DNA of 6,875 nucleotides from Nocardia sp. (GTDB taxonomy: Bacteria; Actinomycetota; Actinomycetes; Mycobacteriales; Mycobacteriaceae): positions 1 through 6,875 of the forward strand of contig JABFXT010000153.1 in the NCBI GenBank assembly GCA_013361595.1. The letters run 5' to 3'. Under the pieces are notes generated by a model. That model did not search any database and was not told the origin of the DNA. It saw only the letters and a program-made list of their open reading frames with translations. Position numbers and translations under genes: made by a program. How positions within the stretch are numbered: position 1 is the stretch's first letter; each line of letters opens with the position of its first letter. Shown one piece after another: positions 1 to 5,669 of the stretch.

Positions 1-1228
1 GCTCCGAACCCACGCCCTTGACGATCGGCAGTAGCAGATCGTTGACGCGGGCGGCGGTATCGGCATCCGCGCCGGAGACCGCGGCCGCGACATCGGCGTC
101 CTGGTGGGCGGCGGTGTAGAGGTACACCGCGCGCAGGCCTTCCGCGTACGCCTTCTGGGTGGCCAGGCTGCGGCGTACATCCGGGTGGTGGGTGATGGTG
201 ACGCGCGGCGCGCTCTTATCGGTCATCTGGGTCAGGTCGGCGCCCTGGACGCGCTGCTTCGCGTAGTCCAGCGCGTTCAGGTAACCGGTCGACAGGGTGG
301 CGATCGCCTTGGTGCCGACCATCATCCGGGCGTGCTCGATGACCTCGAACATCTGCGCGATGCCCTGGTGGACCTCGCCCACGAGCCAGCCCTGGGCCGG
401 AACGCCGTGGCCGCCGAAGGTGACCTCACAGGTGGCCGAGACCTTCAGGCCCATCTTGTGCTCGACATTGGTGACGAAAACGCCGTTGCGCTCGCCCAGT
501 TCGCCGGTCTCGTGGTCGAAGTGGAACTTCGGGACGAAGAACAGCGACAGACCCTTGGTGCCCGGGCCCGCGCCCTCGGGCCGGGCCAATACCAGGTGCA
601 TGATGTTCGGGAACAGGTCGTCGGCATCGGCCGAGGTGATGAAGCGCTTCACGCCCTCGATATGCCAGGACCCGTCCTCCTGCTGGACGGCCTTGGTGCG
701 GCCGGCGCCCACGTCGGAACCGGCGTCGGGCTCGGTGAGCACCATGGTGGCTCCCCAGCCCTGTTCGACGGCGATCTTTGCCCAGTTCTTCTGCTCGTCG
801 GTGGCGTTGTTGTAGAAGATGTTGGCGAAGCCGGGGCCGGCCGCGTACATGAAGGCCGCGGGCTGGGCGCCCAGGACCAGTTCGGCGATGGCCCAGTAGG
901 CGGCGCGCGGGAAGTCGATACCGCCGAGCTCGGGATCGACGGCGTAGGAGTCCCAGCCGCCGTCCTGCAGGGTGCGGTAGCTCTTCTTGAAGGATTCGGG
1001 GATGGAGACGGTATGAGTCTCGGGGTCGAAGACCGGGGGATTACGGTCGGCGTCGGCGAAGGATTCGCCCAGCGGGCCCTCGGCCAGGCGACGGACCTCG
1101 TTCAGCATCTCCTTGACGGTGTCGGCGTCGAGATCGCCGTACGCGCCGGTTTCCAGGATGCTGCCCAGGCCGAGTACCTCGAAGAGGTTGAACTCCAGGT
1201 CGCGGACGTTGCTCTTGTAATGACCCAT
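1..1228 (-). CDS. fadE5: FadE5-type acyl-CoA dehydrogenase (5' two thirds, C-terminus outside window)
   Basis: This is a FAD-dependent acyl-CoA dehydrogenase, which makes the trans-2,3 double bond in acyl-CoA in the first step of fatty-acid beta-oxidation in the cytoplasm. The protein opens [18 protein letters not shown] and from memory closely follows mycobacterial FadE5 (Rv0244c) throughout. The acyl-CoA dehydrogenase signature is near residues 163-175 ([11 protein letters not shown]), followed by GVKRFITS, then [13 protein letters not shown] and [19 protein letters not shown]. FadE5 proteins have about 610 residues, so 409 codons plus one base are present. The catalytic glutamate, about residue 447 in the M. 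smegmatis enzyme as I recall, lies beyond the left edge. The ATG at 1228-1226 was chosen because it gives the family N-terminus and has a purine-rich GGAGAGTGAG (1245-1236) upstream. It diverges from the hydrolase at 1551. A strong TATAAT promoter with dyads upstream suggests repressor control. The family identity is very sure; the exact substrate range is not known. Confidence 0.95.
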   Translation of the reverse strand, partial: MGHYKSNVRDLEFNLFEVLGLGSILETGAYGDLDADTVKEMLNEVRRLAEGPLGESFADADRNPPVFDPETHTVSIPESFKKSYRTLQDGGWDSYAVDPELGGIDFPRAAYWAIAELVLGAQPAAFMYAAGPGFANIFYNNATDEQKNWAKIAVEQGWGATMVLTEPDAGSDVGAGRTKAVQQEDGSWHIEGVKRFITSADADDLFPNIMHLVLARPEGAGPGTKGLSLFFVPKFHFDHETGELGERNGVFVTNVEHKMGLKVSATCEVTFGGHGVPAQGWLVGEVHQGIAQMFEVIEHARMMVGTKAIATLSTGYLNALDYAKQRVQGADLTQMTDKSAPRVTITHHPDVRRSLATQKAYAEGLRAVYLYTAAHQDADVAAAVSGADADTAARVNDLLLPIVKGVGSE

Positions 1229-1300
1229 TGTGATACTCACTCTCCGTTGAGTCGGGTGCGGTCGGTGTGGATACCGTTCCCGCCCGTCGGTTGCCGTCGG

Positions 1301-1326
1301 GTAGCTGACGTGAAACGTCAGGCTAC
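1301..1326. repeat. Hairpin/dyad in the fadE5 leader
   Basis: CTGACGT (1305-1311) and ACGTCAG (1315-1321) are perfect inverted 7-base arms around GAA. The pairing extends after a one-base bulge with GTAG (1301-1304) against CTAC (1323-1326), giving 11 pairs in 26 bases. On the fadE5 transcript it would lie about 11-36 bases after the inferred start, so it could be an RNA hairpin or a second operator. It overlaps the left TTAC-type dyad by a few bases. Confidence 0.4.
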
Positions 1327-1363
1327 TCGCGGGTAACTTATCGATTATATTACCGGCGAGTAA
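1323..1363. promoter_or_regulatory. Paired TTAC-N6-GTAA dyads around the fadE5 -10 box (likely operator)
   Basis: TTACCGGCGAGTAA at 1350-1363 is a dyad of the form TTAC-N6-GTAA. A second, near-copy CTACTCGCGGGTAA lies at 1323-1336, with only its first base off. Read together, 1324-1336 and 1350-1362 are 13-base inverted arms matching at 12 of 13 positions, with a 13-base AT-rich spacer. The right dyad sits between the putative -35 and -10 boxes and the left one covers the likely transcription start, a repressor-like arrangement. The shape is that of many TetR-family operators; the regulator is not identified here. Confidence 0.5.
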
Positions 1364-1375
1364 GGCAGTCGGCAA
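1344..1375 (-). promoter_or_regulatory. Putative fadE5 promoter
   Basis: On the minus strand there is a perfect TATAAT at 1349-1344, inside an AT-rich island in otherwise GC-rich DNA. A TTGCCG at 1375-1370 could be a -35 box, but the 20-base spacer is longer than ideal, so the -35 is uncertain. A start near 1337 would give fadE5 a leader of about 109 bases. The -10 match is seen directly; its use is inferred. Confidence 0.5.
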
Positions 1376-1485
1376 AGGGTCGCGCCGCATTGTGATGCGC
1401 AGAACAGCCAACGGCCCGTCAGCAACGGTTTTCGGCCGGTCTCGGCCGGGCGGCGGGTAGCCCGGTGCGAAGCCGGCCGGGATAA

Positions 1486-1497
1486 CGAATCGATTCG
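1486..1497. promoter_or_regulatory. Perfect 12-base palindrome upstream of the hydrolase gene
   Basis: CGAATCGATTCG is its own reverse complement. It lies 42 bases before the putative -10 box of the gene starting at 1551, a position possible for an activator or regulator site. No matching copy was seen elsewhere in the window, so the functional reading is weak. Confidence 0.25.
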
Positions 1498-1539
1498 CGT
1501 ATGTCCGGGTCGCGACCGGGCGGGCTCGGCTGCGCTCGT

Positions 1540-1551
1540 TAGGGTGGGGCG
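1540..1551 (+). promoter_or_regulatory. Putative -10 box for a leaderless hydrolase transcript
   Basis: TAGGGT at 1540-1545 fits the actinobacterial TANNNT -10 box and ends five bases before the GTG start at 1551. Transcription would begin at or within a base or so of the start codon, giving a leaderless mRNA. No convincing -35 box is visible. The same G-rich stretch could alternatively be read as a poor ribosome binding site. Confidence 0.4.
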
Positions 1552-2150
1552 TGCGGATCGAGACGAACTCAGGGCCGGCGGAGGCCGAGATCGACTACCC
1601 GGATGATCCGGCGTTCCTGCTGGTCTTCACACACGGCGCGGGCGGCGGTGTGGACTCCGCCGACATCATGGCCGTGCGCGACACCGCGTTGGCCGCCGGC
1701 GGCGTGGTGGCCCGGGTGCTCCAGCCCTATCGCGTCGCCGGCCGCCGCGCGCCCGGCAAACCCGAACCGCAGGACCGGGCCTGGGTGGAACTGATCGCCG
1801 CGCTGCGGTCGCGCATCGGCCCGGAACTGCCGCTGGTGCAGGGTGGCCGGAGCAACGGCGCGCGAGTGGCGTGCCGGACGGCGGCCGAGCTCGGTGCGCG
1901 CGGTGTGGTGGCCGTATCGTTCCCGCTGCACCCACCCGGAAAACCGGAGAAGTCCCGCCGCGACGAACTGCTGGCCGCCGGTGCGGCCGAGGTGGTGGTG
2001 ATCAACGGCGGTAGCGATCCGTTCGGGATCCCGGACGCCGAGGACGCGGCCGAGGTGCGGGTGATACCGGGGCAGCCGCATTCCTTCCGGCGGGGTTTCG
2101 ACACCATCGCCGAGACCCTCGCCCCGTGGTTCCGGCGCTGGAGTTCGTGA
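1551..2150 (+). CDS. KANL3/Tex30-type alpha/beta hydrolase
   Basis: This is a 199-residue alpha/beta hydrolase of the small, single-domain KANL3/Tex30 (dienelactone-hydrolase-like) group, probably cytoplasmic since no signal peptide or membrane segment is present. An early THGAGGG segment (residues 27-33) would form the oxyanion hole. The nucleophile elbow GGRSNG gives Ser101. The [13 protein letters not shown] stretch (124-136) is typical of the family. GGSDPFG gives Asp156 and QPHSF gives His177, so the Ser-Asp-His triad is complete and the length is usual. The GTG at 1551 is chosen because the coding match begins here and a TAGGGT -10 box lies just before it, consistent with leaderless translation. 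It diverges from fadE5 and converges on the methyltransferase, with a 54-base gap in which I see no clear terminator. The substrate is unknown; most relatives are annotated only as hydrolases. Confidence 0.85.
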   Translation: MRIETNSGPAEAEIDYPDDPAFLLVFTHGAGGGVDSADIMAVRDTALAAGGVVARVLQPYRVAGRRAPGKPEPQDRAWVELIAALRSRIGPELPLVQGGRSNGARVACRTAAELGARGVVAVSFPLHPPGKPEKSRRDELLAAGAAEVVVINGGSDPFGIPDAEDAAEVRVIPGQPHSFRRGFDTIAETLAPWFRRWSS

Positions 2151-2204
2151 ACCGGGACCACCTCCGGACCCGAACCGCATTCGTTTCCCGGCAGTGGTGC
2201 CGCG

Positions 2205-2870
2205 CTATCGCTCCGGCGTGGCTTTCGTCGCCACTACCAGAGCATCGATCGCGTCTCCGCTTTCGGTCGGGCGCAACACCTCGCGCGCCGTATCGACGGC
2301 GAGCCCGGAATCGGCACCCAGATCCGCGACCACGTCCTCGGGGGTGAACAGAATCGCCGGATCCTGCGGACCCCCGTACCCGCGGACCGGATTCTCGCTG
2401 TGATGGCCGAGTACGAGGAGCATCCCGCCGGGAGCCAGCAGATCGGCCGCCTGCCGCAGCAATCGCCGGCGCTCGGGAGCGGGTAGATGCAGGAACACCA
2501 GCAGGATCAGCTCCCACGGGCCGCCGAGATCGAGCGCGGGGTCGGTGAGATCCGCGCACTGCCAGGTGATCCGTTCCCGGATCGACCGGGTCAGCCGGGT
2601 CGCCACCGTACGCCCCTTGTCGATACCGACCTGCGAGAAATCGATACCGTGCACGCGCCATCCATGGGTGGCCAGCCAGAGCGCGTTCCGGCCCTCACCG
2701 CAGGCCAGATCCAGCGCGCGGGGCAGTTCGGGCACCTCGCCGTCGGGCCCGGGCAGGCGGGGTACGCGCCGCTCCAGTCCGTGCACGAACTCCACCACCG
2801 TGTTGTTCGGAGGCGCACCCCACACCAGTTCGCTCTGCACGTAGCGCGCATCCCATTCGGCCGCCTTCAT
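2205..2870 (-). CDS. Class I SAM-dependent methyltransferase
   Basis: This 221-residue protein is a class I (Rossmann-fold) methyltransferase of the broad TehB/thiopurine-methyltransferase-like group, using S-adenosylmethionine. Motif I is ALDLACGEG at residues 52-60, followed by RNALWLA. The acidic end of strand 2 is in GIDFS (Asp77). A CADLTDP segment (105-111) probably contacts adenine, LILLVFLHLP (121-130) is the motif IV region, and LLAPGGMLLVLGHH is the post-motif loop. The N-terminal WDARYVQSELVWG is common in actinobacterial members. The ATG at 2870 fits this domain start and sits exactly seven bases after a TACACT -10 box, so it may be leaderless; no good ribosome binding site is seen. 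It follows the erythromycin-esterase-like gene by 36 bases on the same strand, which suggests shared expression in addition. The methyl acceptor cannot be told from sequence; small-molecule or thiol detoxification is possible. Confidence 0.88.
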   Translation of the reverse strand: MKAAEWDARYVQSELVWGAPPNNTVVEFVHGLERRVPRLPGPDGEVPELPRALDLACGEGRNALWLATHGWRVHGIDFSQVGIDKGRTVATRLTRSIRERITWQCADLTDPALDLGGPWELILLVFLHLPAPERRRLLRQAADLLAPGGMLLVLGHHSENPVRGYGGPQDPAILFTPEDVVADLGADSGLAVDTAREVLRPTESGDAIDALVVATKATPER

Positions 2871-2882
2871 GCGGCAAGTGTA
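2870..2882 (-). promoter_or_regulatory. Putative -10 box for a leaderless methyltransferase transcript
   Basis: On the minus strand TACACT (2882-2877) fits TANNNT. It is followed by exactly six bases and then the ATG, so position +1 would be the A of the start codon. The intergenic gap is only 36 bases, so any -35 box would overlap the end of the upstream gene; none is clear. Confidence 0.45.
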
Positions 2883-2906
2883 TGGAGGCGGCCAGGGGTC
2901 GCGGGT

Positions 2907-4163
2907 TCAGCCCGCGTCGGGGTCGGGCAGCAAGTGCACCGGCGTCGTCTCGCGGATGTGGACCAGTACGTCGAACGCGTCGCGTAGCGATTCCACCTGG
3001 AACCGTGCTTCTTCGTCCCGCGCCGGGTCGTACAACCCGCTGATGACCCGGAGCAGAGCCGGTGCCGCCGCCCAGGCGCGGGCCGCGGCGGGGATCTCGT
3101 CGCCGAGATCGACGAACCAGGCGGCCGGATCGATGGCGCCGAAAATCGCGTCGACGAGATCGGGACGGGGCGCCGGGGCGTACGCCGTGCCGAGGTCGCC
3201 GTGGTGGAAGCCTATCCCCACCGATCGGTAGTCCGCGCCGAAGCGCGCACGCAGCCCGCTGCCTTCGGTGCGCATCCGCTCGGTCGCGGTGGCGCCGACC
3301 GCGGGGTCGGCCGCCGCGGTGTGGGCGATCCCGTCCCAGTAGACGATCCGGGCACCGGTGCGCTCGTAGTGGTCGATCAGGGTCTGCGCGGGGGCGGGTC
3401 CGCCGCCGCCGAAGCCGCCCCGCCCGGCCACGCTGTGCTCGTGGAAATCGACGATCGAGCGGAGGAGTGCACGGGCGGTGGCGAATTCGGCCGCCGCACC
3501 GGGATCTTCCGGCCCGGGTAGCGAATCCACCAGCGTGAGCGCGTCGCGGGCATCTTCGGCAAAGGGGCGACCGGGATGTATTCCCTGGTGCCTTTGAACG
3601 TGCTCGTCCATCCGGTGGGCGGTGCGGATCGGCGTCAGATGTGTTTCCAGTTCCGCCAGCCGGGCCGGTGCCCGGCGGCGCACGTAGGCGAGGACCTCGT
3701 CGTAGTCGGCCGGTTCGGCCGCGGGGGGCTGGACGCCGATGACGCCGACCGGGTCGTCGGGGTGCGCGAGGTTGTAAGCCCGGATCCATTCGAGGGTTGC
3801 CGCCGTCTCGCCGGTGCGCCATGGCCGCCACGCGCCGGCGAGGGCCGCGCGCGGATCACCTCCGGTGCGTACGTACGCGTCGAGCCGCGCACCCGATCGG
3901 GCATTGTCCTGGATGGCCAGGGTGCGGAAACCGTGTTCGGTGACCAGTGTCCGGAAGATGCGATCCCGGACGCCGTAGGTCTGCCGGGACGCGCGGGTGG
4001 ATTCGCCGATGCCCACCACCGTGGCAGTGGCCAGGCGATCGGTCAGTTTCCGCAGATCCGGTCCGGTATCGGTGGCGTCGGTGCCGAGTATGGGCTGCGC
4101 CGCGTTGCGCAGCCACTCGTGCACCGCCGCGGTGGTGCCGGTCGAGGTCGAGGTGGTCGTCAC
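2907..4163 (-). CDS. Erythromycin-esterase family protein with altered active site
   Basis: This 418-residue protein has the layout of the EreA/EreB esterase family: an N-terminal GxGES motif (51-55), a helix RDRIFRTLV (66-74), HGFRTLAI (77-84), LDAYVRTG (94-101), the WRPWRT...EWIRAYN segment (112-131), and YWDGIAH (275-281). True Ere enzymes hydrolyse the macrolide lactone ring. With a constant offset of 11, the residues I recall as important in EreB map as follows: Glu43 to Glu54 and Arg55 to Arg66 (kept), but His46 to Arg57, His50 to Gln61 and Glu74 to Gln85 (lost). The usual AHNxH motif becomes DGIAH, keeping only its last histidine (281). A glycine-rich loop lies at 249-255. It may therefore be a non-hydrolytic or differently acting subfamily, and macrolide resistance should not be assumed. 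The GTG at 4163 has AGGAG at 4173-4169, five bases away. No signal peptide is seen. A MerR-type promoter lies directly upstream and the methyltransferase directly downstream. Confidence 0.85.
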   Translation of the reverse strand: MTTTSTSTGTTAAVHEWLRNAAQPILGTDATDTGPDLRKLTDRLATATVVGIGESTRASRQTYGVRDRIFRTLVTEHGFRTLAIQDNARSGARLDAYVRTGGDPRAALAGAWRPWRTGETAATLEWIRAYNLAHPDDPVGVIGVQPPAAEPADYDEVLAYVRRRAPARLAELETHLTPIRTAHRMDEHVQRHQGIHPGRPFAEDARDALTLVDSLPGPEDPGAAAEFATARALLRSIVDFHEHSVAGRGGFGGGGPAPAQTLIDHYERTGARIVYWDGIAHTAAADPAVGATATERMRTEGSGLRARFGADYRSVGIGFHHGDLGTAYAPAPRPDLVDAIFGAIDPAAWFVDLGDEIPAAARAWAAAPALLRVISGLYDPARDEEARFQVESLRDAFDVLVHIRETTPVHLLPDPDAG

Positions 4164-4199
4164 GAGGACTCCTGGTATCTGGAGCGGGTGTCGTGGACC

Positions 4200-4230
4200 A
4201 GCCTTTTACCTAAACCAATGTTCAGGTCAA
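4200..4230 (-). promoter_or_regulatory. MerR-type promoter/operator for the esterase-like gene
   Basis: On the minus strand TTGACC (4230-4225) is a strong -35 box and AAGGCT (4205-4200) a plausible -10 box, with a 19-base spacer. The spacer region carries the dyad ACCTGAAC-ATTG-GTTTAGGT (4227-4208), matching at 7 of 8 arm positions. A long spacer with a centred dyad is the hallmark of promoters activated by MerR-family proteins, which twist the DNA to bring the two boxes into line. The inferred start near 4193 gives a leader of about 30 bases. No merR gene is in the window. Confidence 0.65.
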
Positions 4231-4258
4231 GCTGCGGGTGTAGATCGAACGAAGATTC

Positions 4259-5365
4259 TCACAACCGGGTGCGCATCAGTACGACGTTGTACTGATTGTG
4301 CACGGTGGTGAGGAAGTACAGATCGCTCCCGGTCTGATACGGGAAAATCGAGGGCGCGTAAGCCGTCGGCAATTCACGATTGTCGATCAATACCCGCGGC
4401 TCGCTCCACGGCCCGGCGGGAGCCGGTGCGGTTCGCATGACCACCGAGTTGAACGGGTCGGTGGTGAGCGATACGTATTGTCCGAGATAGTCGTTCCACA
4501 TCACCGACAGTTCCCCGACACCGTGCATGATCGGCCGAGCGGCATTCACATCGCCGAGCTTCCAGCCGCCGCCGTCCCAGTATTCGTAGGCCGCCAGGTT
4601 CTGGATGTCCGGTTCCCGTACCCGGGATATATACGCGGCATTGTCCCGACCCGACGCGGTGCCGTAGTTGTATACGTAGCCGCCGTCCTTCAGAAAAGCG
4701 TTCATCTGGAAATTGCGGTTTGCGCCCTCGTTCGGGCGCCGAGTGAAGGCGAGGTCGGCCCAGGTTTCGCCGTTATCCGCCGAAGCGGCCAGTCCGGAGT
4801 AATTGGTGGTCCATTCTCCGGGGGTGTCCCACGTTTTCACCGACATGAGGCTCATGTACTGCACGCCGCCCACCGAGATACCGGCGGTAGGAATCCGGCT
4901 GATCTCCAGCAGCGGGATCTTCGGGCTGGGTATCAGGTCCCTGGCCTGGCCGAACACGTCTCGGACGACGCTGTCGAAGAAGATACCCTCGCGTGGATCC
5001 TGGGTATGGCTGCGCACCAGTACATTGCTGCGCCATGCCCACATACTGCCCGCGAGAAGGTTCGGGAAGCCGACTCCGGCCGTATCGCCGAACGCGGTCA
5101 GCATTTCGCCCTGCCCGTTGTCCCACATAATGCCCAGGTCGGTCCCGAGCATGTTGTAGTTCTGAGTCCCGTTCGGGCTGGCCATACCGGTCACCTGGAA
5201 AACGGCCCGGGTCGCCCCGTGTAACTGGGGGAGTCCGTTGGTGCCGTTCAGTACGGGAATCGGATTGATGGCGTTGGGATTGGCTCCGGCCGGTGCGATG
5301 ACCGCAACGAGTGCGGCCGATGCGCCCGCCAGCACAGACACAAGTAAGGATCGGGTTCTCTTCAA
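4259..5365 (-). CDS. Secreted DUF4185 protein, probable GH183 (endo-D-arabinanase-like)
   Basis: This 368-residue protein begins with a clear Sec signal peptide: positively charged MKRTR, a hydrophobic stretch at about residues 7-25, and a likely cut after APAGA (residue 28). The mature part shows the DUF4185 pattern, including TDLGIMWDNGQGEMLTAFGDT (75-95), WRSNVLVRS, VGGVQYMSLMSV, SADNGETW, and repeated aromatic and Gly/Asp turns expected of a beta-propeller. DUF4185 proteins were recently recognised as glycoside hydrolase family GH183, with endo-D-arabinanase activity on mycobacterial arabinan, so a role in arabinogalactan or lipoarabinomannan turnover is plausible; activity here is inferred. 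Asp76, Asp82 and Asp94 are candidates for catalysis only by being in the conserved block. The TTG at 5365 is chosen because it opens the signal peptide, GGAGGT lies nine bases upstream, and an in-frame stop sits just before it. It ends 95 bases before the esterase-like gene, which has its own promoter. Confidence 0.85.
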   Translation of the reverse strand: MKRTRSLLVSVLAGASAALVAVIAPAGANPNAINPIPVLNGTNGLPQLHGATRAVFQVTGMASPNGTQNYNMLGTDLGIMWDNGQGEMLTAFGDTAGVGFPNLLAGSMWAWRSNVLVRSHTQDPREGIFFDSVVRDVFGQARDLIPSPKIPLLEISRIPTAGISVGGVQYMSLMSVKTWDTPGEWTTNYSGLAASADNGETWADLAFTRRPNEGANRNFQMNAFLKDGGYVYNYGTASGRDNAAYISRVREPDIQNLAAYEYWDGGGWKLGDVNAARPIMHGVGELSVMWNDYLGQYVSLTTDPFNSVVMRTAPAPAGPWSEPRVLIDNRELPTAYAPSIFPYQTGSDLYFLTTVHNQYNVVLMRTRL

Positions 5366-5669
5366 GTCCGTCGGACCTCCGGGTCATGTCAAAGACGCCG
5401 CGGTTCAACTGGGGGCGCCTCGATGGATACACGGAACATTTCGACTGGCTGGCAGAACGCGGACATGTTAGCAGTGGATTCGGCCTGATCAGACGCATTG
5501 TCGGCGGTTCTTCCCGGGTGTCATTCCCGGCCCCGGTAGACGCGAGGATCGAGCCGCACGGGTGTCGGATGGAGGCCTCGGTCCACAAGCGACATAGACC
5601 GCTACATGGTCTAATCGAAAGTTAACCGCGGATTTCAGCGGGAGACTTCAGCGAGGAAGCGGAGGACGC
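5366..5669. other. Divergent intergenic region between the DUF4185 and thiolase-like genes
   Basis: These 304 bases hold no convincing gene. They contain the GGAGGT for the TTG start at 5365, a dyad at 5595-5613, and TTCAGCG repeated directly at 5634-5640 and 5647-5653 close to the start at 5670. On the minus strand TAACAT (5470-5465) is a possible -10 box for the DUF4185 gene, without a clear -35. No confident promoter for the thiolase-like gene is visible; TCTAAT at 5610-5615, overlapping the dyad, is the best candidate. A reading frame crossing this region on the minus strand is a shadow of the DUF4185 gene. Confidence 0.5.
5595..5613. promoter_or_regulatory. TAGACC-N7-GGTCTA dyad (putative operator)
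   Basis: Perfect inverted 6-base arms TAGACC (5595-5600) and GGTCTA (5608-5613) flank GCTACAT. The site lies 57 bases before the ATG at 5670 and overlaps the best -10 candidate, a position suited to repression. Dyads with AGACC/GGTCT arms are common among TetR-family operators in actinobacteria, but no regulator gene is present here. Confidence 0.45.

Noticed and set aside
104..1336. A 410-codon open frame on the plus strand opposite fadE5
   Set aside because: It is the antisense shadow of a strongly conserved enzyme. High third-position GC keeps such frames open, and the translation resembles no known protein.
1433..1480. Repeated CGGCCGG-like blocks upstream of the hydrolase
   Set aside because: These are short GC-rich words expected by chance in this base composition, with no regular spacing.
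1569..2180. A 203-codon open frame on the minus strand opposite the hydrolase
   Set aside because: It is Arg/Gly/Pro-rich with no domain pattern, while the plus-strand frame has a full catalytic triad.
2151..2204. A transcription terminator between the convergent hydrolase and methyltransferase genes
   Set aside because: I found only short, imperfect GC-rich pairings and no T-run on either strand, so no terminator is called.
2695..3831. A 378-codon minus-strand frame overlapping the methyltransferase and esterase-like genes
   Set aside because: It is an out-of-phase, Arg-rich translation of the two real genes on the same strand.
4773..5588. A 271-codon minus-strand frame crossing the DUF4185 start, with an ATG just before its ribosome binding site
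   Set aside because: It is frame-shifted from the DUF4185 protein, which has the signal peptide and conserved core. Its translation is low-complexity.
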